Below are positions 7,440 to 15,767 of a stretch of 39,793 nt of DNA, in pieces. Made by a program: the position numbers and the translations under genes. The DNA is taken from contig CAMAUI010000033.1 in NCBI GenBank assembly GCA_945861385.1, positions 1 to 39,793 on the forward strand, written 5' to 3'. Source of the DNA: Prosthecobacter debontii. GTDB lineage: Bacteria > Verrucomicrobiota > Verrucomicrobiia > Chthoniobacterales > Chthoniobacteraceae. The notes below the pieces were generated by a model. It did no database searches, was not told the origin of the DNA, and worked only from the letters and a program-made list of their open reading frames with translations. The first letter of the stretch is position 1, and the number at the start of each line of letters is the position of its first letter.

Positions 7440-10400
7440 ATGGACTCTCTCCCGGCCCGATTTCAAAAAGAGGTATTCACGCCCTATCTCGAATTGCTGA
7501 AAGCGCAGTTTCGGATTCATCCGGAGTTTTCCTACGTGCGCGACGTATGGGAGCGGGAGCTTTCGATGGAGCGGCTCGCCAACGGCCCGTTCCTCGAACG
7601 AGCGCAACTCTACGCGCCGGGTGACGACCCACGCTCGTTTGGGCTACATCCCGATGCAGTTCGCGCGGTTGAAGCCAAGCTTCAGGGACGCGGGCTTTAC
7701 AAGCACCAGACGGATGCTCTCCGCCTCGTGCTTGCGGGTGAAAACGTCGTCGTCGCCACGGGCACGAGCAGCGGCAAGACGCTCTGTTTTCAACTCCCGA
7801 TCCTCGATGCGCTGTTGCGCAACCCGTCGCGGGGATTGCGCGCGGTAATCATCTACCCGCTCAACGCGCTGGTGAACGATCAACTCGACGAATGGGAACG
7901 ACTGCTTGCGCCGCATCCCGGCGTCATGTTCGCCAAGTTCACCGGCCAGACGCCGCGCGACCAGAAGGAGCACGAGGAGCGGCTTTGGGACTCCATCAAG
8001 AAGCGGATTCAAGGCGCCGAACCGGGACTTGGCGATGACTCGCCGGAGTTGCAGCGAAAGGTTGACCGCGCGCTGCGAGAGAAACTGGCCGAAGAAGCGG
8101 AAACGCCAAATCATCTACGCCACCGCGCAGACATTCGCGCGAGGAAGCCGCAGGTGCTCATCACCAACTTCTCGATGCTCGAATACCTGCTCGTGCGCCC
8201 GGTGGATGCGCCGATTTTCGAGGGGGCGAATCTTGAGTTCCTCGTGCTCGACGAAGCGCACGCCTATCGCGGCGTGCAGGCCACGGAGATCGCCTACCTG
8301 CTCCGTCGGCTCAAAGACCGTCTCGGCCAGCCGACGCCACGCTGCATTGCCACGTCCGCGACGCTCGGCGACCGCAACGATCCCGCAAGCCGTGCAAAAG
8401 TGCGTGCGTTCGCAGCGCGGCTTTTCGATGCGCCATTCGGAAAGGCAACGCCGATTTACGGAACGTCTGCCACTCCAAAGCTGACCGAGCCTGCCATTGC
8501 ACCAGCGCCGAGCGCCTACGTCGCGGCAGCGGAGGCGCTGCGCGCGAATCCCGATGTGCAAGTGACCGAGATCGCCCGGATTCTCAGCGCGGAACATGCG
8601 GGCGAAAAGCTGGGCACTCTGCTTGAGCGTGATCGCCATCTTCACCGCCTACGTGGGGAAATCCTGAACGCGCCACGGCTTGCGCGCGCGGCGGCAAAGA
8701 CGCTTTGGCCGGAGGTTGAGGAACCCGTCGCCGAAACCGCGCTCCACGCCCTGCTCGACATCGTGGCGGAAGCAAAGCGCGAACCGGGGTGCGAGGACAT
8801 GCTGCCGACGCGGCTCCACTATTTCGTCAAATCGCAGCAAGGAATTCACCTTTGTCTGCGGAGCGATTGCCCGGAGCGCCGACGCAACGGCGGACGGCCC
8901 GCAGTTTTTCTGTCACGGAAGCCGGAGAGCGACGACGACACGCCCGAAGGCCAGTGCCCACATTGCAGGCGTGCCGGTTTCATTTCCCGGCTCATCGAAA
9001 TCGTCTCCTGCCGCAAGTGCGGCTACCTTTTCGGCGCACTGCAAGACCTTGGGCCGCGATTCCGGCAGAACCCCGACACCGCACCCGGCCCGCAGCAGGA
9101 TCGCTTCGACAATTTTTCGACGGAGTTGGGATGGGCGGCGGATTCGTTCTGGTCGTTTTTCAGTGTGGAGGGAGAAAAAGACCTCCCGTATCCGACTCAA
9201 TCGCGCCCGGACGATGAGGAAGATGAGGAATCGCAGAAGAAGAAGATTCCCGACCTCATTACCGATCCCTGCGCCATCCGTTTCTGTTTTGCCTGCGGAA
9301 AAGAGGTGAAGCCCGGCGAAGTGCATACCTGCGGGAGCAGTGGTGAGCGCACGATTCACATTTTCCATCGGCAATGTCCCGCTCACGCACAGGCGAACTT
9401 GGACGAGGGACGAAAGGAACCGTTGCGGTGCTGTCCAAATTGCGGGGCGCGAAACAACTCCGGCGTGGAGTTGGTGCGCCGCTTTCAAGAATCTGAGGAC
9501 GAAACTGGGCTCGCGATGGCTTTGCCGCTGGCGTATTTCCGCGTTGGCCTTGGTGGCTCGCGCGCCGTGTCGGTGAATCCGAAAAAGCTGCTCACGTTCA
9601 CCGATCATCGCCAGCGCGCCGCCGCGTTTCCGTCTTTGCTGGAAGAGGAAACATTCACCCATGATCTAGGGCGCAAGATCGCCGGGCTGATACGCGGGCG
9701 GGACGAGCCGTGGGTTTTCGAGGAGTTGGGACGTGAACTCGCGAGCATCGCTGACGAACGCCACAACCACACTGCGCACGATCCGCAGCTTTTTCTGCCA
9801 GTCTCGCGGCTGCCGGAAGACCCCGATCCAGCGCGCCCCGGTGAACCCGCCAACCTCGCGGCATGGCAGGCGGAAGTTTTCGCATATTTCGGGGTGCCGG
9901 ATTCCGCGCGTGAATCCGCGGAAGACCTCGGCCTCGTCGCTGTCGAATATGATGTGGACGGCGGAACGCGCCGCGACTTCCGGGCACTGTTCCCAAGCGG
10001 GCTGCTGGCCGATGCGGAGTCCGATGCCGCCCTGCAAACGCTCCTGGGCTTCATGCGCCAAGCGCGGGCGTTCACGCTGCCAAATCGCGTGCCGACTGAC
10101 GCGCCAGCCTTCGGACGCGTTGGAACGGACATCTACTTTGCAGCGCGGCGGGAAAAACGCAGCAACACCCGCGGCTGGCTACCCCGCTCTCACAACGACG
10201 GTGGCTACACCCACAATACGATCACTGACTACCTGACACGGCTGACCGGCGGTGATGATGCCGCCACGCTCAGTCTCGCCGAGCGTATCTGGTCGCTGTT
10301 CACGACGCGACTCATCCTCAAGCGTGAACGCGATGAAAAGTGGCAACTTTTCCACGACCAGCTTCGCGTCATTCCCGCCCGCGAGCGGACACGCTGCAAT

Positions 10401-12476
10401 CGCTGCGGAATCGTGACGGCATGGTCGGCACGGGGATGCTGTCCGAGAAAGGGATGCAGGGGGCAGCTTGAGCTTCGCGACTTTGACGCCACCACCGAAA
10501 ACGCCATCGCACGATGGGTGGCCGGTGCGGATGAGCGGCATTTTGCATCGCTGCGTTCCGAAGAGCACACAGCGCAAATCAACAAAGACCTCGCCAAAGA
10601 AATCGAGGAAGCCTTTCGGGGTAACGGCGTGAATTTGCTCAGCAGCACGACGACATTCGAGATGGGCATCAACATCGGCGACCTGCAAAAAATTCTTCTG
10701 CGCAATGCGCCACCCACACCCGCCTCTTACGTGCAGCGGGTCGGACGGGCGGGCCGCGGCTTGGACAAGAATTCCGTGTGCGTGACGCTCTGCCGCGGGA
10801 CGAAATACGACTTCGATATGTGGAATGATCCAAAAGATCTCATGTTGGGCAAGATGCGCCCGCCGACGGTGTTTCTCGAAAACCGAATCATCGCGCAGCG
10901 GCATTTCAACGCGGTCGCCGTTGCCGCGTTCCTGCGGAAACTCGACGCCAACGGGTTTCTTCAGCAGGGGAAACAGCGTATCCGGCTGGAGGGATTTCTC
11001 CCGCCCGAAGCCCGCGCTCACATACCCGCCGCCTGGCGGAAGGTGAATCCACCCGATACACACTTTGACTTTGCCGGGTGGCTTGTCGCGCAAACCGCTG
11101 CCGACCTTTTCCACTGCGTAGATGGCAATGTCCTTCTCGAAGTCCTTGGTGGAGTCGAAGCGGCCAAGAGTGAAGCGTTGGATGGAAACAAAGGATACCG
11201 CCCGCTCCTTGCCTCGCTCGGTGCCGAGTTGATTGACCTGCTCGCGGAGCGACGGGAGCGCGTGGACGCTGGCGCGCGAATCGAAGAAGTGGATCGCTCG
11301 ATTCAAAACCTGCTCGGTGGCGGATTGGAGGGCGATATTGTCGGCGTTCTCGCCCGCAACGGATTCCTGCCGCGCTACGCATTTCCATTGGATGTCGTCG
11401 CGCTGGAAACCCGCCGGTCGCGCTGGTCTGGCGAATCCGACGTGGAACTCAGCCGCGACCGCGCAATCGCCATCGCGGAGTTCGCGCCCGGAGCGCAAGT
11501 CGTCGCTCGAAAGCGAATCTTTGCCAGCGGCGGCCTCTACATCGCGTCGAGTGAGGACAAGCCAGAGCGTCGGTGGTTCGCTCAGTGCCCAACGTGCGGG
11601 CAGATTCGGACGGCGCGTCGAAAGGATGACCTCGCTTCGCAATGCGAGGTGTGCGGCCAGAACATCGCGGACATCCACAAGTGGGGATTCGTCCAGCCGC
11701 ACACTTTCAGTATTCGTTTCGACGGAAAGAAGCAGCGCGACACGGCACGGTTCACGAAAAGCACGCTCATCCGCCAGCGACAATCGCTCACTCACTTCAT
11801 TGATACTGTGTCGCCGGATAAGTTTGCACCCGTGAGTCCGCTCTTTCGTGCCGCCCTGCTGCCACACGGCCAGTTGTTCCGCTACAATCTTGGCCCGTCG
11901 AAAAAGGGTTTTATGCTTTGCCCGGCGTGCGGAACGAGCGTCCCTATGCAGGGGACGACCGCGAGCGAGCACAAGATGCTGCGCGGGCGTAGCGGCGGAT
12001 CGGATCAGTGCATCTGCACAAGCGTATTCCGGGGCATCGCATACGCGCATCAATTCGAGAGCTTCTGTCTCGTCATTCGCCCGATGGTGCCCGTCGGCTC
12101 AATCGAATCCGTCGCGCACGCGCTGCACAAAGGTGCCTGTCGCTGCCTCGATCTCGACGCTTCGGATCTTGGCGTCTCGTGGCGCTTCCTCAACCGGCGC
12201 ACCGATCTGACCAGCGGAAAGGAAATCGTGATTTACGACCGCACGCCGGGCGGGGCTGGCTTCGTCAAGGAAGCTCTCGACCGTTGGGAAGAAGTGGAAA
12301 CCGCAACGAAGGCTATTTGTGACTGTCCTGCGAAGTGCGAACAGGCGTGCTACGACTGCCTCAAGGATTTCGGGAATCAAGGATACCATGCGGTGCTCAA
12401 TCGCCACGATGCAGAGCGGTTCTTTTCGGGCGGACCAAATACGGACGGCGTCTTGCCGATTGCGCCAGCACCGTAG
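7440..12476 (+). CDS. DruE-like DEAH helicase with DUF1998/MZB C-terminus
   Basis: Giant superfamily 2 helicase (1678 aa). Helicase lobe 1: LYKHQTDAL (Q-motif-like), Walker A ATGTSSGKT at 106-114, YPLNALVNDQ, NFSMLEYLLVRP, DEAH at 271-274, SATL at 306-309. A large insert carries Cys pairs near 472/477, 506/509, 524/527 and 616/619, probable zinc sites. Lobe 2: TFTDHRQRAAAF (about 720), FEMGINIGDLQ (about 1074) and QRVGRAGR (1099-1106). The C-terminus has Cys pairs at 1383/1386 and 1402/1405, CPAC at 1494, DRTPGGAGF at 1600, and the cluster CDCPAKCEQACYDCL (1627-1641), which is the DUF1998 (MrfA-like) zinc-binding end. Size, domain order and DUF1998 match DruE, the signature gene of Druantia anti-phage systems. 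DISARM DrmB and other DUF1998 helicases are alternatives. Flanked closely by the 689-aa protein and the STAS-GHKL gene. Confidence 0.93.
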   Translation: MDSLPARFQKEVFTPYLELLKAQFRIHPEFSYVRDVWERELSMERLANGPFLERAQLYAPGDDPRSFGLHPDAVRAVEAKLQGRGLYKHQTDALRLVLAGENVVVATGTSSGKTLCFQLPILDALLRNPSRGLRAVIIYPLNALVNDQLDEWERLLAPHPGVMFAKFTGQTPRDQKEHEERLWDSIKKRIQGAEPGLGDDSPELQRKVDRALREKLAEEAETPNHLRHRADIRARKPQVLITNFSMLEYLLVRPVDAPIFEGANLEFLVLDEAHAYRGVQATEIAYLLRRLKDRLGQPTPRCIATSATLGDRNDPASRAKVRAFAARLFDAPFGKATPIYGTSATPKLTEPAIAPAPSAYVAAAEALRANPDVQVTEIARILSAEHAGEKLGTLLERDRHLHRLRGEILNAPRLARAAAKTLWPEVEEPVAETALHALLDIVAEAKREPGCEDMLPTRLHYFVKSQQGIHLCLRSDCPERRRNGGRPAVFLSRKPESDDDTPEGQCPHCRRAGFISRLIEIVSCRKCGYLFGALQDLGPRFRQNPDTAPGPQQDRFDNFSTELGWAADSFWSFFSVEGEKDLPYPTQSRPDDEEDEESQKKKIPDLITDPCAIRFCFACGKEVKPGEVHTCGSSGERTIHIFHRQCPAHAQANLDEGRKEPLRCCPNCGARNNSGVELVRRFQESEDETGLAMALPLAYFRVGLGGSRAVSVNPKKLLTFTDHRQRAAAFPSLLEEETFTHDLGRKIAGLIRGRDEPWVFEELGRELASIADERHNHTAHDPQLFLPVSRLPEDPDPARPGEPANLAAWQAEVFAYFGVPDSARESAEDLGLVAVEYDVDGGTRRDFRALFPSGLLADAESDAALQTLLGFMRQARAFTLPNRVPTDAPAFGRVGTDIYFAARREKRSNTRGWLPRSHNDGGYTHNTITDYLTRLTGGDDAATLSLAERIWSLFTTRLILKRERDEKWQLFHDQLRVIPARERTRCNRCGIVTAWSARGCCPRKGCRGQLELRDFDATTENAIARWVAGADERHFASLRSEEHTAQINKDLAKEIEEAFRGNGVNLLSSTTTFEMGINIGDLQKILLRNAPPTPASYVQRVGRAGRGLDKNSVCVTLCRGTKYDFDMWNDPKDLMLGKMRPPTVFLENRIIAQRHFNAVAVAAFLRKLDANGFLQQGKQRIRLEGFLPPEARAHIPAAWRKVNPPDTHFDFAGWLVAQTAADLFHCVDGNVLLEVLGGVEAAKSEALDGNKGYRPLLASLGAELIDLLAERRERVDAGARIEEVDRSIQNLLGGGLEGDIVGVLARNGFLPRYAFPLDVVALETRRSRWSGESDVELSRDRAIAIAEFAPGAQVVARKRIFASGGLYIASSEDKPERRWFAQCPTCGQIRTARRKDDLASQCEVCGQNIADIHKWGFVQPHTFSIRFDGKKQRDTARFTKSTLIRQRQSLTHFIDTVSPDKFAPVSPLFRAALLPHGQLFRYNLGPSKKGFMLCPACGTSVPMQGTTASEHKMLRGRSGGSDQCICTSVFRGIAYAHQFESFCLVIRPMVPVGSIESVAHALHKGACRCLDLDASDLGVSWRFLNRRTDLTSGKEIVIYDRTPGGAGFVKEALDRWEEVETATKAICDCPAKCEQACYDCLKDFGNQGYHAVLNRHDAERFFSGGPNTDGVLPIAPAP

Positions 12477-12484
12477 GGCAAAAC

Positions 12485-13465
12485 ATGAGCACCATCACGC
12501 TCCCGGTTTCTCTGGACGCATCTTCCGCGCTCGAATTTGCCTCCAACATTTCCGCGCACGCTCCAGAGCTGAGAGTGATCATAGATTTTGCGGAGATCCG
12601 CAGTATCGAGCCGTTTGGACTGCTCTACGTCGGTGCGGCTATTCGAGCGTTCTTTCGGGAGCGGGTCGGACGCGGAGATGGTGTGCAAGGTGTTCGCGCT
12701 GGCGAACCCGCACACGAATACCTCGCCCACATCGGCTTCTTCCAATGGCTCGGCGTTCAAGTCGGCAAATCCCCCGGTGCTGTTGCTGGCGGAGCAACGT
12801 GGCTGCCCGTGACCACGCTCACGCGAGCGGAACTCGACAAGCGCGTCGCGGAAACCGGGAAGCAGCTTGGCGATGTGATTCAGCAAGAGTGCGAGCATCT
12901 CGCCCGCGTCGTCACACAGAGCAACCAGCTCAAAGCCACCGCGCCGGTCGCCTACTGCCTGCGCGAAGTTGTCCGCAACGTCTTTGAACACGCGGAAACC
13001 GACCGCTGCGTTCTCTGCGCTCAAAAATGCGAGGACGGCGCAATCGAATTGGCGGTGCTCGATCAAGGTCGCGGCATCCGGCGCTCGCTCGAAGAACAGT
13101 TTCAATTCACAGGCGACGCGGAAGCATTGCGCAACGCACTCCACCCCGGCGTGAGCCGCAGCCTCTCGACTGATCCCGGTAACCCGTGGGGAAATTCCGG
13201 CTTCGGGCTTTACGTTCTCTCCGAACTTGGCCGCGAACTCGGCGTATTCCGCGTAGTGAGCGGGCAAGCCGCTCTCCGTCTCACAGGCAGCGAGACACAC
13301 GAAGAATCCGCAGCCCTATGCGGAACAGCCATCCAACTCCGGCTCCGCCGCCCGAAAGGTGTGAACCTTGCCAACTATATTGAGGCAATCATCGCGCGTG
13401 GCGAATCGGTGTCAGCCAGTGGTGCAAGCTCACGTGCATCCAAGAGCACGCGAAACTTCGCATAA
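12485..13465 (+). CDS. STAS-GHKL ATPase fusion, third gene of helicase island
   Basis: 326-aa cytoplasmic protein joining two signalling folds. Residues 1-100 form a STAS-like domain (VIIDFAEIRSIEPFGLLYVG at 31-50). Residues about 140-310 form a GHKL ATPase with the N box REVVRNVFEHA (E161, N165, H169), the G1 box LDQGRGI (D193) and the G2 box NSGFGLYVL (G239, G241). The catalytic pieces look intact, so ATP binding is likely. In SpoIIAA-type STAS domains a phosphorylated Ser sits in D-S-S-G; here the loop reads E-P-F-G, so that switch is absent. There is no His-kinase phosphoacceptor helix. Starting at ATG 12485, 8 nt after the helicase stop, it is surely part of the same operon. It might be a regulator or ATP-driven sensor for the helicase; this is inference. 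Confidence 0.88.
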   Translation: MSTITLPVSLDASSALEFASNISAHAPELRVIIDFAEIRSIEPFGLLYVGAAIRAFFRERVGRGDGVQGVRAGEPAHEYLAHIGFFQWLGVQVGKSPGAVAGGATWLPVTTLTRAELDKRVAETGKQLGDVIQQECEHLARVVTQSNQLKATAPVAYCLREVVRNVFEHAETDRCVLCAQKCEDGAIELAVLDQGRGIRRSLEEQFQFTGDAEALRNALHPGVSRSLSTDPGNPWGNSGFGLYVLSELGRELGVFRVVSGQAALRLTGSETHEESAALCGTAIQLRLRRPKGVNLANYIEAIIARGESVSASGASSRASKSTRNFA

Positions 13466-13743
13466 AGTCCGAGCGGTGTTGAGGCGTGGATGCGCCCCCG
13501 GTATGTGACCGCGTGGAGATTTGGGGATCGCTGCAGTCAACGCAGGCACGGGATCAAATGACGGGCATTCTGAGACTGGCTTGGAACAGATTTTCGGAGA
13601 GGAGCCGGGTGCAGTATGCCTTCCATGCACACACGCGACACTGAAAGATTTGATAGAACCTTACTTACGGCATCCTCCCCCCACGCCATCTTTCGCATCC
13701 GCTCCCGGCCAAGAAGGCCTGGTTTCCAGCGAAAGGATTCCGC
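13466..13743. other. Non-coding stretch after the helicase island
   Basis: 278 bases between the island's last stop and the convergent sialidase-like gene. Short open frames here have no recognisable content. No strong hairpin followed by T residues was found, so the terminator separating the convergent units is not obvious. No copy of the left-edge sequence was seen. Confidence 0.4.
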
Positions 13744-14817
13744 TCATCTCGTTTGCGGGGACTTGGCGCCGCCGGGCGCGAGATGCGTCGGGTCAATCAC
13801 AACGTGGCGCACCCGCTGGCGTTTCCACGTGTAAGTCACATGCACCAGTCCGTCGCGCGTCTGGATGATCGCGGGATAGCTGAACTCCGCGTCTGGTTCG
13901 CCTTCAAGCACCAGCGCGATAGTCCACGTCCGGCCATCCGGGGAGACCGCCACGCTCAGCGGCGAACGGCCGCGCACAGTCGGATTGAAAACGAGGAGGT
14001 GGCGTCCGTCGCGCAGCGTCACCGCATCGGTGCCCGCGCTCGGATTCGGCAGGTCCATAAGCGTCATCGCGCCCCACGTTTTTCCGCTGTCGTCTGAGCC
14101 GATTTGAAAAATGCGCTGCTGCTGCGTGCGGCCCAGCGCCAGCAAACGGTCACCACCCGCAAAAAGAATGCTCGGCTGGATGGCCGCAATACTTCTGCCG
14201 TCGTTCACCGCATCGGTGCGGGACCACGTCGCACCGTTGTCTGTGCTGCGCTCGAAATGCACGCGCCAGCCGGCGTGCTCGCTGCTCGTCGGGCAAAGGA
14301 TGTCGCCGTTCGCGAGCTGGACCGGCTTGTTTTTGATCGGGCCGAGGATGCCCTCTGGCAGACGACGTGCCTCGCTCCAGGTGCGTCCGGCGTCGTTCGA
14401 GGTGCGGAGCATGCCCCACCATTGGGACGGGCTCGGGCCGACCTTGTAGAAGAGCAGCAGTGGGCCCTTTTTCGGCTGAAAGAGTACCGGGTTCCAGCAA
14501 GGCAGCCGCGTGCCATCGGTCTGCATCCCGTTCGCGGCTTCGGCGGGCACCGTCCATTTCCCGTCCTCGTTGCGCGAAACCCAGATGCCGACATCAGGAT
14601 GCTTCTCCGCCGTGCCGCCGAACCATGCGGCGACGAGCCCTCCGCCGGTCGGCTCGGCGATGGTCGAGGCGTGGCACGATGGAAACGGCGCGCGCTCGTA
14701 GATGAACTCGGATTTGAGGATCCCCGGCTGTGCTGGCGGCAGCGCCATGGCCGATGATGCCAGCCCCGCAGCCACGAGGAGTCGCGTGGCGAACAATGAA
14801 ACCTGACTATTTTGCAT
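13744..14817 (-). CDS. Secreted sialidase-like (Asp-box/BNR) protein
   Basis: Predicted exported six-bladed beta-propeller of the sialidase superfamily (357 aa). ATG 14817 gives a typical signal peptide (SLFATRLLVAAGLASSAMA, then LPPAQ); longer readings add non-signal sequence. Three Asp boxes (S-x-D-x-G-x-T-W) are visible: SNDAGRTW, STDNGATW and SDDSGKTW. Family blocks YERAPFPSCHASTIAE, PCWNPVLFQ and GPIKNKPVQL match the large group of environmental BNR proteins annotated as exo-alpha-sialidase. True sialidase activity is not certain: many relatives act on other glycans. Single gene, transcribed towards the helicase island and divergent from 15210. The element at 14942-15082 lies in its upstream region. 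Confidence 0.88.
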   Translation of the reverse strand: MQNSQVSLFATRLLVAAGLASSAMALPPAQPGILKSEFIYERAPFPSCHASTIAEPTGGGLVAAWFGGTAEKHPDVGIWVSRNEDGKWTVPAEAANGMQTDGTRLPCWNPVLFQPKKGPLLLFYKVGPSPSQWWGMLRTSNDAGRTWSEARRLPEGILGPIKNKPVQLANGDILCPTSSEHAGWRVHFERSTDNGATWSRTDAVNDGRSIAAIQPSILFAGGDRLLALGRTQQQRIFQIGSDDSGKTWGAMTLMDLPNPSAGTDAVTLRDGRHLLVFNPTVRGRSPLSVAVSPDGRTWTIALVLEGEPDAEFSYPAIIQTRDGLVHVTYTWKRQRVRHVVIDPTHLAPGGAKSPQTR

Positions 14818-14941
14818 AAAGGATCGGGAGTAAAAAACCAGGAGCTTTCGGTAGCGGCTCAGTTTGGAAATGGATGAAGCAGGAAGCAATAAGCCATAAC
14901 GGTCTCCAAGTTTGCAGCTGCAAAGTGGCGAATAGGTGGCG

Positions 14942-15082
14942 AAGGGGCGCATCTCAGTTTTTAAGCACCGCTGTGGACGGAAGTTCTCACCTCCTGCTCT
15001 TGCTCAGCGCCGCGAGCAGGAGCAGGAGCAAGACAAAGAGTAAGAAGTCAGAGTGCAACCTTCCAAAAACTGAGATGCGCCC
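14942..15082. repeat. Nested inverted-repeat element (MITE/REP-like)
   Basis: The outer arms are inverted copies of one sequence: 14945-14962 reads GGGCGCATCTCAGTTTTT and 15065-15082 reads AAAAACTGAGATGCGCCC. Inside, CTCCTGCTCTTGCTC (14991-15005) and GAGCAGGAGCAGGAG (15014-15028) form a second stem with one mismatch. The left arm continues to 14973 as a near copy of 200-230. Size of about 140 bp, palindromic ends, no coding capacity and intergenic position fit a MITE or REP-type element. No target-site duplication could be assigned with confidence. Confidence 0.65.
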
Positions 15083-15209
15083 GTGGTGAAGGGCGGCAGG
15101 ATGAATTGCGGCTGTTTGGAGAGCCCTGCATTGGCGTCGGCGGTCGTGAAACTCCGGCTTTTCGCTTGCCGCGTGAGAGTGTGCCGCGTTGTCTGTCGCG
15201 CTTTTCGCC

Positions 15210-15767
15210 ATGATTTATCCGGATTGGATTACGCTCAAACTGACAATGTTCACCGTGGGCGTGCTGCTGGTGATTACCCACGGGCTGGCGTTGGTGAATA
15301 GGAAGGGGGTGGGGGAATGGCTGCGGGCGTTTCCGCGGAGCAGGCCCGCCGGAGTGCTGCTCACCGGCATCGCGGCGCTGTGGTTTTACTTCATGGTGAA
15401 GCTGATGGATCTCGGCGAGTTCTCGAGCTGGCGGAATGCCGTGCTGTTGTTCACGCCCGTGGCGGCTGTGCTCGCGATTTTCTACATGGGCGAATTTCTC
15501 GCCGTGCGTGCTGCGGGGACGATCGTTCTGCTGCTCGCCGAGCCGCTGCTGGAGTCGGCTTTCCTGCGGGATGAGCAGGCAAGGCTGCTGCTGGTCGTGC
15601 TCGTCTATGTGTGGATCGTCGCGGCGTTGTTCTGGGTGGGGATGCCCTACACGCTGCGGAACCAGATTGCGTGGGTGAGTGCCTCCGAGACGCGCTGGCG
15701 ATACGCGGCTTTCGCCGGGATCGCCTATGGAGCGCTGCTTTGCGTGGGTGGGTTACTTGTTCGCTGA
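15210..15767 (+). CDS. Multi-pass membrane protein, unknown function
   Basis: Small integral membrane protein of 185 aa from ATG 15210 (a TTG at 15189 would add seven residues). Five to six hydrophobic helices are visible, such as FTVGVLLVITHGLALV, GVLLTGIAALWFYFMVKL, AVLLFTPVAAVLAIFYMG, LLLVVLVYVWIVAALFWVG and YAAFAGIAYGALLCVGGLLV. I recognise no family and no catalytic motif. Its 3' end overlaps the convergent pilC gene by 15 nt, an unusual tail-to-tail overlap that argues both frames are genuinely used up to their stops. It stands alone on the plus strand. Confidence 0.75.
   Translation: MIYPDWITLKLTMFTVGVLLVITHGLALVNRKGVGEWLRAFPRSRPAGVLLTGIAALWFYFMVKLMDLGEFSSWRNAVLLFTPVAAVLAIFYMGEFLAVRAAGTIVLLLAEPLLESAFLRDEQARLLLVVLVYVWIVAALFWVGMPYTLRNQIAWVSASETRWRYAAFAGIAYGALLCVGGLLVR

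Noticed and set aside
10179..12053. 624-aa open frame on the minus strand within the helicase gene
   Set aside because: It is antisense to a coding sequence with clear helicase and DUF1998 motifs, lacks any family motif, and is Arg/Ala/Pro-rich as expected of a shadow frame in GC-rich DNA.
13521..13868. 115-aa plus-strand open frame after the island
   Set aside because: It runs into the sialidase-like gene on the opposite strand and has no recognisable motif; a STAS-like partner gene was looked for here and not found.
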